A stretch of 32,699 nucleotides of DNA from Alphaproteobacteria bacterium (GTDB taxonomy: Bacteria > Pseudomonadota > Alphaproteobacteria > SMXQ01): the NCBI GenBank assembly GCA_029863585.1, contig JAOTVC010000017.1:1-32699 (forward strand), in the 5' to 3' direction. Made by a program: the position numbers and the translations under genes. Below, in pieces: positions 24,731 to 32,658 of the stretch. The notes beneath the pieces were generated by a model. The model was not told the origin of the DNA and made no database searches. It saw only the letters and a list, made by a program, of their open reading frames with translations. Position 1 is the stretch's first letter. Each line of letters starts with the position of its first letter.

Positions 24731-26987
24731 GAGTGACGGGTTCCAGATGCTCGCTTTCCGCCATGACGCGGCCGATGACGGCTGCTTCCGCATAGCCGAG
24801 ATCACGAAGCTCTCGCAAGCAGGGCTCCGCCTGTTCGGCGGGAAGGCTGGCCAGCAAGCCGCCCGATGTCTGGGGATCGAAAACCAGCGGATAGCGTTCA
24901 TGTTTCTGGGCTTCGCTCAAGTTTCGTATCGCCCGGCGCAACCGAACGTTCGCCGGTTGCAGCGAACTGAGGATCCCGAGGCGCACCGTTTCCTGGGCGC
25001 CGTCCAATATCGGCAACTTTTCGAGGTCGACCTCTACGTCCACGTTCGAGGCCTTGGTCATCTCCACCAAATGACCCAATAGCCCAAATCCGGTGATATC
25101 CGTGCAGGCGCTGGCGCCATGATTGAAGAGGCATCGGGCCGCGTCCCGGTTCGACTGGACCATGCAGCTCAGCGCTCCCTCGATCCACCTTCCCTTGGCT
25201 TTCTGCTGCATGTCGGCGGCGAACAGCGTGCCGGTGCCAAGCGGCTTGGTGAGAATCAATACCTCGCCCTCTGTCATGCCGCCCTTGCGCAATATGTGTT
25301 CTTTGTCGGCCAAGCCATTGATCGAAAATCCCAATGCCAGTTCCGGTCCTTCGCTGGTATGGCCGCCCACCAGGGTCGCGCCGGCCGCGTTGAGGACCTT
25401 CATGGCGCCGGTCATCATTTCACGGAGGGTCGTTTCGACCTTCGCCTCCAGGCCGTAGGGAACGGTTGCGATGGCGAGCGCCGTCTGAGGCTCGGCGCCC
25501 ATGGCGAAGATGTCGCTCAGGGCGTGGTTCGCGGCAACTTGCCCGAACACGTAGGCGTCATCGATGAAGGCCCGGAAATAGTCAACCGTATAGACGGCGA
25601 CCTTGCCGTCGGGGATCTGAACGACGGCCGCGTCGTCCGGCGCGTGCAGGCCGACCAGAACATCATCGTTGCCGAGCGGCTCCAAACCGGCCAGGGCCTG
25701 GGACAGCACATTGGCCCCCACCTTGGCGCCGCAGCCGCCGCAACGCATGGCGATGGCCGAGATGTCTTTGAGCGTGGCCTGGTCGGCAAGGCCGGGGTCC
25801 AACGGCGTCGCCTCCTCGGCGGCCATCTCGGGCAATTCATTGAACTTTCTCATGAAGCGCCGATCGATCCAGTCCTTCCACCTCCAGACCCAGCGGCCTT
25901 CGGCCGACCATCCCCATTTGGCCGCTACGGCGCGCTTGTCACCGGCGCTGATGAGAACCAGGAAGGCGCGTTGCGGAACAAAGGGCCGGGCCGGCCGGCC
26001 GACCAGGACACGGCGCAGGTTCGCGGTCAGCGGCGGTCCCTGGCGGACCGCGAAGACGCCGGCCTTTGGACGCGGGTGATTGACGACCGCGGCAATGTCC
26101 CCGGCCGCGAAGACGTCCCCATGGGAGGTTGATTGCAGCGTGTCACCGACCTGGATGAACCCGTTCTCATCCACGTCGAGGCCGGACTCGCGAAGCCAGG
26201 GCGGCGCTCCGGCCGCCGTGACCCAAAGGATCTGGTCCAGTTCGATGGTCTTGCCGCCGGCGATGGTGATTGCGCCGTGCGTCACTTTTTCCGCCGGGGC
26301 GCCGGTGTGGACGCGCACCCCCCGCGCCGCGAAGAGGCGTTCGAAGCGGCGGCGCACGGCGGCGCTGACATTGGGCAGGATGGTCTCTGACTTGGAGATC
26401 AGATGGAACTCCAACCGGTCCGTATCCTGGCCCCGTTCCGCAAGGAGATTGCCGAGCCGATGATGCGCGGCCAACAGCAGTTCGGTGCCGCCCGCGCCGG
26501 CTCCGACGACGCCGATGCGGTGCGGGCCCGGGCTGTCCAGCACGCGGTCCAGAAAACGTTGCCAACGATCGACAAAATTGTTGATCGGCTTGACCGGGGT
26601 AGCGAATTCCTCGGCCCCGGGAATGCCGTTGAAACTGGGCGTCGAACCGATATTGATCGAAAGGAGGTCATAGGGAACCGGAGGGCGCCCCTTGCAGACG
26701 ACCTGCTTGGCCTCGAGGTCGAGCATGGTCGCCTCGTCGTGGTACAGGCGCGCGCCGGCGAACTGGCAAAGCGGGCGCAGGTCGATATGCACCTCGTCGA
26801 AATCGTAGTGGCCGGCGACGTAACCCGGCAGCATGCCCGAATAGGGCGTGTGCACGTCGCGTGCGATCACCGTCAGGCGGACCCCGGACAGCGGCTTCAT
26901 GCCGAACTTCTTGAGCAGGATCACGTGGCTGTGTCCGCCGCCGACGAGGACGAGGTCTTTGACGATGGCGTTTTGGCTGGATTTCAT
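24720..26987 (-). CDS. selD: NDH-2-like FAD oxidoreductase fused to selenophosphate synthase SelD
   Basis: A 755-residue fusion. Residues 1-385 are a pyridine-nucleotide-disulfide oxidoreductase related to type II NADH dehydrogenases: FAD motif LVGGGHSHV (14-22), NAD(P) motif GVVGAGAGGTEL (159-170) and the second FAD motif DVFAAGDIA (291-299). Residues about 405-755 are selenide,water dikinase, which makes selenophosphate from selenide and ATP. The catalytic pair is Cys419 and Lys422 in CGGCGAKVG (a Cys, not selenocysteine), with TVDYFRAFIDDAYVFGQVAANH (split after 20) and GGHTSEGPELALGFSI following. It fills the SenC/SelD role in selenoneine synthesis and could also feed tRNA or protein selenation. 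It lies 22 bp after the permease gene of an ABC transporter, same strand, so it is probably in that operon. Confidence 0.92.
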   Translation of the reverse strand: MKSSQNAIVKDLVLVGGGHSHVILLKKFGMKPLSGVRLTVIARDVHTPYSGMLPGYVAGHYDFDEVHIDLRPLCQFAGARLYHDEATMLDLEAKQVVCKGRPPVPYDLLSINIGSTPSFNGIPGAEEFATPVKPINNFVDRWQRFLDRVLDSPGPHRIGVVGAGAGGTELLLAAHHRLGNLLAERGQDTDRLEFHLISKSETILPNVSAAVRRRFERLFAARGVRVHTGAPAEKVTHGAITIAGGKTIELDQILWVTAAGAPPWLRESGLDVDENGFIQVGDTLQSTSHGDVFAAGDIAAVVNHPRPKAGVFAVRQGPPLTANLRRVLVGRPARPFVPQRAFLVLISAGDKRAVAAKWGWSAEGRWVWRWKDWIDRRFMRKFNELPEMAAEEATPLDPGLADQATLKDISAIAMRCGGCGAKVGANVLSQALAGLEPLGNDDVLVGLHAPDDAAVVQIPDGKVAVYTVDYFRAFIDDAYVFGQVAANHALSDIFAMGAEPQTALAIATVPYGLEAKVETTLREMMTGAMKVLNAAGATLVGGHTSEGPELALGFSINGLADKEHILRKGGMTEGEVLILTKPLGTGTLFAADMQQKAKGRWIEGALSCMVQSNRDAARCLFNHGASACTDITGFGLLGHLVEMTKASNVDVEVDLEKLPILDGAQETVRLGILSSLQPANVRLRRAIRNLSEAQKHERYPLVFDPQTSGGLLASLPAEQAEPCLRELRDLGYAEAAVIGRVMAESEHLEPVTLIA

Positions 26988-27009
26988 TCTGGCTACTCTC
27001 GATTCGCCT

Positions 27010-28527
27010 TTATGCCCGTCCGGCCTGGGTGCTCAGGTGCAGGCGGCTCCGAATGCGGCGGGACAAAGCATCGATTCCCATGTTTAGAATCGCCGTGACC
27101 ACGATCAAAATCATTGCCCGGTCGAGGCGAATATCGGATAGCGCGCTGTCTATGTAGAATCCTAGGGTGGCAATTCCAAGGATCCCCAGGATCGCCGTCT
27201 CCCGCATGATGACCTCCCAACGATAGAACAGGAACGCCAGGAACTGTCCGTAAATACGGGGCACGATCTCGAAACCGTAAAGATTGAGACCGCGAGGGCT
27301 GTCGGGCCGCAGCCGTACCTCGTCACTGAAGCGTCCCACGAGATGGCCGATAATGGCGCCGTTGTGAAGTGACAGGGCGACAATGGCCGGCAGCATGGAC
27401 GGCCCCCAGAGCTGCAGGAAGATGTAGGCGAGGATGAACTCCGGCGTCGAGCGCAGGACCACCAGAAACACATGTCCCACGGTCCGCCCCGCCGGGCCGA
27501 AGAATTTTTGCGAAACCAGCGGGAAAAGGACGAGGGCAAGGACGCCCGTGGCGACCAGGGCGATCTGAGTCAGCAGCAATGTCCCGATCATGCCGAGCAG
27601 CGCCTGGTCCACCAGCATGGTCCAGGCCCAGTCACCCATGTTGCTCCAGGTCTGGCCGTCGAGAAGGCCGCCCTGGCGCAACGGCGAAGGCACGATATCC
27701 ACGGTCAGGAACCTGACGATGTTGCCCAATTCTATGGCCTGGCCGCCGCCCAACAGGAACGGGGCAGCAAGCAGATAGAACCCTACGAGTTTCGGCCGCA
27801 TCCAATAGCGCAAGGTGGCGATGAGCACGTAGAAAATGATCAGCAAGGCCGCGGCTTCGGAATAGTTTCCTTCGCTGAAGGCAGTCTCCAGATGGAATCC
27901 CAGGGTCGGCAAACCGACGAATCCCAAAACGGTGGCGGAGCGCAGCCCGCATTCGAATCGGTAGCTGGTGTAGGTCTTGAGATGCACCCAGACATCCGGT
28001 AGGCGGGCGAAGAAAAAGGCGGAGATGATGCCGGTCCCCTTCGGCAAGCTCCGGAGCGCCGGCAATTCCGCTTCCTCCAGCGTTTCCGCATAAACCTTGG
28101 CGCAGATTCCGGCGTAGGGAATGGCGATGGCCAGCACGCCGGTAAGCGGCGACAGCCCCAGAATCTGCAGGAAAATCAGGGCCCAGAACAATTCGTGGAT
28201 GGCCCGGGCGGATGCGCAAACCCAACGAACGGGCCCCAGATGGAACACCTGGGACAGCAGGAACCCCCCGACGGCGCCCAGCGCCACCCCTGATAACGCA
28301 AAGGCTATGGTTTGCACGATGACCAGGCCAATTCCGGAGACCGCGGCGAAATCAGGCGTCAAAGCCCCCCAGGCCATGCGCTTCATTTCCGACCAGGGGT
28401 CGAGAGTGGTCACGGAAATATCCGCGAACAAGAGGCAGATGACCGCCACGGCGAGAAATCCCAGGCTCGTCTTCACAGCCGACGAATAGCGAGGGGCCCT
28501 CGGCGCGGATAGGATTGAAACCGCCAT
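27010..28527 (-). CDS. PhnE-like ABC transporter permease, two fused copies
   Basis: A 505-residue inner-membrane protein made of two tandem PhnE-type permease halves (about 1-255 and 260-505), each with several membrane helices and a cytoplasmic loop in the EAA position (EEAELPALRSLPKGTG in the first, GFEIVPRIYGQFLAFLFYR in the second). A single chain thus replaces the usual permease dimer. In the phosphonate family PhnE pairs with PhnC and PhnD, which are the two genes upstream here. The start is ATG 28527, nine bases after GGGA and 5 bp past the ATPase stop; TTG 28536 would overlap that stop (TTGA). selD follows 22 bp later. Selenium oxyanion or a related anion is the likely cargo by context; phosphonate or phosphite is the alternative. 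Confidence 0.82.
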   Translation of the reverse strand: MAVSILSAPRAPRYSSAVKTSLGFLAVAVICLLFADISVTTLDPWSEMKRMAWGALTPDFAAVSGIGLVIVQTIAFALSGVALGAVGGFLLSQVFHLGPVRWVCASARAIHELFWALIFLQILGLSPLTGVLAIAIPYAGICAKVYAETLEEAELPALRSLPKGTGIISAFFFARLPDVWVHLKTYTSYRFECGLRSATVLGFVGLPTLGFHLETAFSEGNYSEAAALLIIFYVLIATLRYWMRPKLVGFYLLAAPFLLGGGQAIELGNIVRFLTVDIVPSPLRQGGLLDGQTWSNMGDWAWTMLVDQALLGMIGTLLLTQIALVATGVLALVLFPLVSQKFFGPAGRTVGHVFLVVLRSTPEFILAYIFLQLWGPSMLPAIVALSLHNGAIIGHLVGRFSDEVRLRPDSPRGLNLYGFEIVPRIYGQFLAFLFYRWEVIMRETAILGILGIATLGFYIDSALSDIRLDRAMILIVVTAILNMGIDALSRRIRSRLHLSTQAGRA

Positions 28528-28532
28528 CGCGC

Positions 28533-29186
28533 TCAATCCCGATAGAGAAAATCGAGATCGGACCGTGTCAGGTCCCGGGCCGCCGCATCCAACGCGATGC
28601 CGCCGTCCTTGATGCCGATGATCCGAGTCGAGAATTCAAGCGCCAGATCCACGTCGTGCATGGCCAGGATGACGGTTTCGAAGGTTTCCCTGAGCGCCTC
28701 GAGGACAACGCGGGACTGGTGGTTGTCGGTGGCGGAAACCGGTTCATCGCCGAGCACCGCGTCACCGCCCTGGAATATCGCCCGGCATATGGCCGTCCGT
28801 TGTTGCTGTCCACCCGACAGTTCGCCGGCCCGCTCAAACAGTTTGTCGCCAAGCCCCAGGCGTTGGACGATGGGATAGATACGCTCCACTTCCTTGCGGC
28901 GCGGCCAAACCAGGTTCATGAGATTGTAGGCGGCGGAATGCCGGTGCAGGCTGCCCATATAGACATTGTGGAAGACGCTTAAGCTGCGGACCAGGCCTGG
29001 GTCCTGGGGGATCAGGGCGGCGTTGCCGTCGTAGCGCCTTTGCAGGACGGAGAGCAGGGTCGATTTACCGGCCCCGCTCTCCCCGACGAATGCCACCCGC
29101 TCACCGGCGGCGACGGTGACGGAGATACCGCGAAGTACGGGATCTCCATTGTAACCAAGGTCTTCGTTATCGAGCTGGAAAGCCAC
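28533..29186 (-). CDS. PhnC-like ABC transporter ATP-binding protein
   Basis: A 217-residue ABC ATPase, compact for the family. Walker A is GESGAGKSTL (35-44), the Q-loop is LIPQDPGLV, the signature is LSGGQQQR (123-130), Walker B is VLGDEP (144-149), and the switch His177 is in LAMHDVDLALEF. All catalytic residues are present. The start is GTG 29186, only 2 bp after the stop of the binding-protein gene, so the two are translationally coupled. It powers the permease encoded just downstream. The D-loop reads SATD rather than the common SALD. Confidence 0.88.
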   Translation of the reverse strand: MAFQLDNEDLGYNGDPVLRGISVTVAAGERVAFVGESGAGKSTLLSVLQRRYDGNAALIPQDPGLVRSLSVFHNVYMGSLHRHSAAYNLMNLVWPRRKEVERIYPIVQRLGLGDKLFERAGELSGGQQQRTAICRAIFQGGDAVLGDEPVSATDNHQSRVVLEALRETFETVILAMHDVDLALEFSTRIIGIKDGGIALDAAARDLTRSDLDFLYRD

Positions 29187-29188
29187 CT

Positions 29189-30064
29189 TCAGTCAATCAG
29201 CTTGATCTTTTTGGCCACGTCCACGATGGGTTGGTAGTCGGAATTCGATGCCGGGATGAAGCTTTTCCTGGGAAAAGAGGCCAGGAGATCGGGATCCTTC
29301 ATGCCCAGCAGGGCGGCCTTGACCTTCGCTTTGAACCCGGCTTTCCACCGCTTATCGACATCGCCGCGGATGGTCCACTGATAATCCGGGTATGGCGGCG
29401 TTTTCCAGATGATGGAAACCTTCGCCGGATCGATCTTCCCGGCCTTCAATTCGTTTTGCCAGACCGTGAAATTGACCGCCCCCACCTGGTAGGCGCCGGA
29501 TTGGACGAGGGCGATGGTCTTGGAATGATTGCCGCTGAAACCGACCTTTGTGAACACCTTGCCCGGCGCCATATTGAAAGCTTTACGAATGTGGTGCTCC
29601 GGCATCAGACGGCCCGACGTCGACCCTTTGGAACCGAAGGTGAAAGTCTTGCCCGCGATGCCTTTCGGGAATGTGTCCGACGCTTTCAGCCCGGTGCTTG
29701 CATGGGCGATGAAATATGTCACGAAGGCCTGATCCTCGTATCCCTGGGCTATGGCTTGTGAGCCGGGAACAAGATCTCGGGCGCGCACCCCGGAAAGGCC
29801 CCCGAACCAAGCCAGCTGAACTTGGTTGTTGCGGAACGCCGTGACCGCCGCCGCATAGGACTTGACCGGGATGTACTTGGTCTCGACACCGAGCGCCCTG
29901 GACAGGTAAACGGCGACCTTGTCGAAGCGTTGGCGCAGGCGCGCCGAGTCCTCGTCGGGTATGGCGGTGAAGACGAATGTATCGGCGCTGGCCTGCTTCG
30001 CGGTGCCGCCGAAGAGCAGCATTACGGCGGCCGAACACAACAGAAGTTTCTTAATGGACATCAT
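29189..30064 (-). CDS. PhnD-like periplasmic binding protein, candidate selenium oxyanion transporter
   Basis: A 291-residue binding protein with a Sec signal peptide (cleavage after ASA, about residue 27). It has the PhnD-family pattern: FTAIPDEDSARLRQRFD, VTAFRNNQVQLAWFGGLSGV, AIAQGYEDQAFVTYFIAH, FTFGSKGSTSGRLMPEHHI, then VGFSGNHSKTIALVQSGAYQVG. From memory, a branch of this family sitting next to selD has been catalogued as putative selenate ABC transporter binding proteins; I cannot verify that here. The start is ATG 30064 with GGGAG five bases upstream (an in-frame GTG lies at 30088). It heads the operon with the ATPase, permease and NDH-SelD genes. A phosphonate-type ligand remains possible. 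Confidence 0.85.
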   Translation of the reverse strand: MMSIKKLLLCSAAVMLLFGGTAKQASADTFVFTAIPDEDSARLRQRFDKVAVYLSRALGVETKYIPVKSYAAAVTAFRNNQVQLAWFGGLSGVRARDLVPGSQAIAQGYEDQAFVTYFIAHASTGLKASDTFPKGIAGKTFTFGSKGSTSGRLMPEHHIRKAFNMAPGKVFTKVGFSGNHSKTIALVQSGAYQVGAVNFTVWQNELKAGKIDPAKVSIIWKTPPYPDYQWTIRGDVDKRWKAGFKAKVKAALLGMKDPDLLASFPRKSFIPASNSDYQPIVDVAKKIKLID

Positions 30065-30652
30065 GGCGTCTCCCTGAATGATGGTCACGGCAAAGCGTGC
30101 GACGGAGTCTTTTCGGAAAAACGGGGCGTCAGGCGTTCAACCTAATACGCGGCCAAGTGGCAGTGGCAGAGTAACTGCTCGTGGCCTGGCTGATCAATAG
30201 CTCGCGGCCCGTAGCCGGATGAAAAAGCGAGGACCGACGGGCTTCGGTCGTACAGATCGGCGATGAAGGCCGTCACCAATGCCGCACATCACGACTGCGG
30301 TCGCTGGCGGACCAAGAGGGACGAAACCTGAAACCAGCCGCGCCGACGACAACGCGACGTGGTTCGCCCTTACACATGAACATCAACTGGATGTCCTTTT
30401 TTACCCAAAGCGGGCACACGCTGTCGCGTAGACTCGGGTGGGGTTCCCTCCTAATATCCACGCTCACAGAAAGTGTCTGGGTAGGCGCCAAACGCGCCAC
30501 GGCCGAAGGACGCGTTCAATGCAGGCTTGCGGCGATCATTGCCGCCGACACGGCCGCCTCTGGTCTTTGCAGATGGGCGGAAAAGCGGCCACGCATGCGT
30601 TCAGAAGGAAACGAAAACCCCGGGCCCACGCAATCCTAGAGGGAGGTTTCCC
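30065..30652. other. Gene-free region between divergent transporter operon and second TctC-type gene
   Basis: This 588-bp region should carry the promoter of the selenium transporter operon (leftwards) and that of the TctC-type gene (rightwards). I see no intact gene. It does contain a likely remnant of an adenylate cyclase N-terminus (about 30512-30600) and, upstream of it, an imperfect inverted repeat around 30391-30418 (ATGTCC ... AAAGCGGGCAC). Confidence 0.5.
30512..30600 (+). pseudogene. Possible remnant of class III adenylate cyclase N-terminus
   Basis: In one frame the translation reads QCRLAAIIAADTAA, close to the RRLAAILAADVAGYSRLMG opening of many alphaproteobacterial class III adenylate/guanylate cyclases. 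A +1 frame change then gives WSLQMGGKAATHAF, which fits the YSRLMG... part. After that no similarity is visible, and no catalytic domain follows. It is therefore a short decayed fragment with a frameshift, not a gene. The call rests on about 20 residues. Confidence 0.4.
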
Positions 30653-31870
30653 ATGAAATCGGCGTATGCTTCTCTACGGACCAGGTCCGCAAAACAATTC
30701 CTCATCCCCATCCTGGGCATCGGTCTCGTCGCCGGCATATTCACCACGGCGATGTCCTCCGTATCGCGGGCCGACCCGGTCAGCGACTTCTACAAGGGTA
30801 AACGCTTGAACATCCTCATCGGCTTCGGCGCGGGCGGTGGCTACGACACGACGACACGCCTGGTGGCACGGCACTACGGCCGGCACGTGCCGGGGCGTCC
30901 GACCGTCGTCGTCCAGAATATGCCGGGCGGTGGCAGCCTCAAGGTCCTCAACTTCCTCTATAACCAGCCCTCGCTCCGCGATGGCGCTACGCTCGGTGTG
31001 TTCAACTCCGCCGCGGTGCTCGAGCCGCTCTACGGCAACAAGAAAGCGCAGTTCGAGGCGCGGAAGCTTTCCTGGATCGGCAGCATGCACAGCGACGTTC
31101 AGGCCTGCGCCGTATGGAAGGGCGCCGGGGCCGGCATCAAGACGTTGCAGGACATGATCAAATCCAAGAAAACCGTCGTGTTCGGCTCAACCGGTCCGGC
31201 AGCGCCAACCAGCCTCTTCCCGCTTTTCTTCAAGAACGCGCTGGGCGCCCCCATCAAGGTGGTGACCGGCTACAAGGGCACCAAGGACGTCAATCTGGCA
31301 ATGCAACGCGGCGAGGTAGACGCGACTTGTGGCATGTTCGAATCCACCGTTCGGGGGGCGTTCTACAATGACTTCAAGTCGGGCGACCTGGTCATGTTCG
31401 TCCAGGTCAGCATGGGTCTCCCGGTCCCCGATATCTTCGCAAAGGCGACGCCGGTCACCGCCCTGCTCACAACGCCGGAGCTTAAGAAAGCCGCCCAGTT
31501 GGTGTTCGGGCCGTCGGCGCTGACCCGCCCCCTTTCGGCGGCGCCGGGCGTGCCGAAGGACCGGGTCGCGGCGTTACGCAAGGCGCTTCTCGACGCGATG
31601 AAGGATCCCGCGATGATCGCGGACGGAAAGAAGATCAAGGTGACCTTCAGCCCGATCGCGGGCGACCAGGTCGAAAAGATGATCGAGGAATTCTACGCAA
31701 CGCCGACCGACGTGGTGAAGAAGGCCTACGCCTACACCCACACCCCTAGAGGGGGACCGTGTCGCGACGCCGTTCCGCGGGCCGCGCCTTATGAGAGCGT
31801 CCCATGCCGTTCAAGATGTTCCGACCAAAGCCTAAGGCTGGCTGGCGCAGGCCCGGACATTGGATTTTGA
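30653..31870 (+). CDS. TctC/Bug-type substrate-binding protein with aberrant C-terminal tail
   Basis: A 405-residue periplasmic binding protein of the Bug/TctC family. The long signal peptide ends at about SRA (residue 40). The core motifs are ILIGFGAGGGYDTTTRLVARHYG, VPGRPTVVVQNMPGGGSLKV and the conserved end EEFYATPTDVVKKAYAY (split by motifs). The ATG has GAGGGAGG upstream. It is a paralogue of the gene at 14858 and again lacks TctA/TctB partners nearby. The last 45 or so residues are Pro/Arg/Cys-rich, unlike the family, and a TAG at 31747-31749 lies in another frame exactly where the normal end is expected, so a late frameshift is likely. It is divergent from the selenium transporter operon. 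Confidence 0.82.
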   Translation: MKSAYASLRTRSAKQFLIPILGIGLVAGIFTTAMSSVSRADPVSDFYKGKRLNILIGFGAGGGYDTTTRLVARHYGRHVPGRPTVVVQNMPGGGSLKVLNFLYNQPSLRDGATLGVFNSAAVLEPLYGNKKAQFEARKLSWIGSMHSDVQACAVWKGAGAGIKTLQDMIKSKKTVVFGSTGPAAPTSLFPLFFKNALGAPIKVVTGYKGTKDVNLAMQRGEVDATCGMFESTVRGAFYNDFKSGDLVMFVQVSMGLPVPDIFAKATPVTALLTTPELKKAAQLVFGPSALTRPLSAAPGVPKDRVAALRKALLDAMKDPAMIADGKKIKVTFSPIAGDQVEKMIEEFYATPTDVVKKAYAYTHTPRGGPCRDAVPRAAPYESVPCRSRCSDQSLRLAGAGPDIGF

Positions 31871-32229
31871 GAAGCCCGCCTTCGCAACGAATGGCCCGTA
31901 GGGGGGGTGAACTGTCCGGCCCTGATGGCGGTGTGGTCCTGACTGTTGACTTCGGCGGCTGAACCGGCGGCCCTTGCCAAGGGCTGCCGCGTCTGCTTTT
32001 TGCCGATAAGCCGACGCGGGGTCAGCCCTCGCTGTTGGCAAGAAAGCGGTGACAGGATAAAGGGCTGAACAGCGCCCAATGGTCATCGCGCATTTAAATC
32101 CCCATTTTTACAAGAAGTCACGCCAGTTGGAGGCGCGCCAACGACCGAGAAAAAAGTAGATTGCAGTTTTCCAAAAGTTTCGCTAAGAACACTCGCTCTT
32201 GGGGCAATAACAAAATTAAGGGATGACAG
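31871..32229. other. Gap before mucR
   Basis: No gene is supported. A 52-codon frame (31804-31962) that overlaps the tail of the binding-protein gene has no recognisable product. The right half is AT-rich and contains a small hairpin GTTGG...CCAAC (32126-32142) and the probable mucR promoter. Confidence 0.4.
32161..32189 (+). promoter_or_regulatory. Possible mucR promoter
   Basis: TTGCAG (32161-32166) and TAAGAA (32184-32189) are spaced by 17 bp, a plausible sigma-70 type promoter about 40 bp upstream of the mucR start. The surroundings are AT-rich, as expected for MucR autoregulation. Confidence 0.3.
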
Positions 32230-32658
32230 ATGAATACAAATGCACCTAGGAATGCACCGGCAGACAATCCTAATATTTTTCTGCAACTAACTGCCGAGGT
32301 TGTGTCCTCGCACGTGTCGAACAACAAGGTCTCAACCGAGGATCTTCCGACGCTGATTCGCGAAATTTATTCTACGCTATCAACCGTTGAGACACCGTCC
32401 GATCTAAGGGCGAAACCTGAACCCGCCATCGCGATCAAGAAATCGGTACAGCCCGACTACATCGTTTGTTTGGAAGACGGCAAGAAGCTCAAAATGCTGA
32501 AGCGGCATCTTATGAGCGCCTATGGAATGACTCCCGAGCAGTATCGCGAACGCTGGAATCTGCCCTCGGACTATCCCATCGTCGCCCCCAACTACGCCAA
32601 ACAGCGATCCAAACTGGCCAAGAAAATCGGGCTTGGGAAGAAACGGGCGTCGGAATAA
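32230..32658 (+). CDS. mucR: MucR/Ros-family zinc-finger transcriptional regulator
   Basis: A 142-residue DNA-binding protein of the MucR/Ros family, typical of Alphaproteobacteria. The N-terminal oligomerisation part (about 10-55, helical) is followed by the zinc-finger core CLEDGKKLKMLKRHLMSAYG (Cys80 and His93 visible), then MTPEQYRERWNLP and the conserved VAPNYAKQRSKLAKKIGLG tail. MucR proteins bind AT-rich sites and repress genes for exopolysaccharide, motility and host interaction. AAGGGATGACAG precedes the ATG. Many genomes carry several copies, so which MucR paralogue this is cannot be told. Confidence 0.93.
   Translation: MNTNAPRNAPADNPNIFLQLTAEVVSSHVSNNKVSTEDLPTLIREIYSTLSTVETPSDLRAKPEPAIAIKKSVQPDYIVCLEDGKKLKMLKRHLMSAYGMTPEQYRERWNLPSDYPIVAPNYAKQRSKLAKKIGLGKKRASE

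Noticed and set aside
24720-26987. Selenocysteine codon in the SelD part
   Set aside because: The catalytic position is an ordinary Cys (TGC/TGT type) with no in-frame TGA, so no selenocysteine insertion is needed here.
31804-31962. A 52-codon + strand frame starting MPFKMFRPKPKAGW
   Set aside because: It overlaps the end of the binding-protein gene and matches nothing I know; the ribosome-binding site is only moderate. It could be a small gene, but there is not enough to list it as one.
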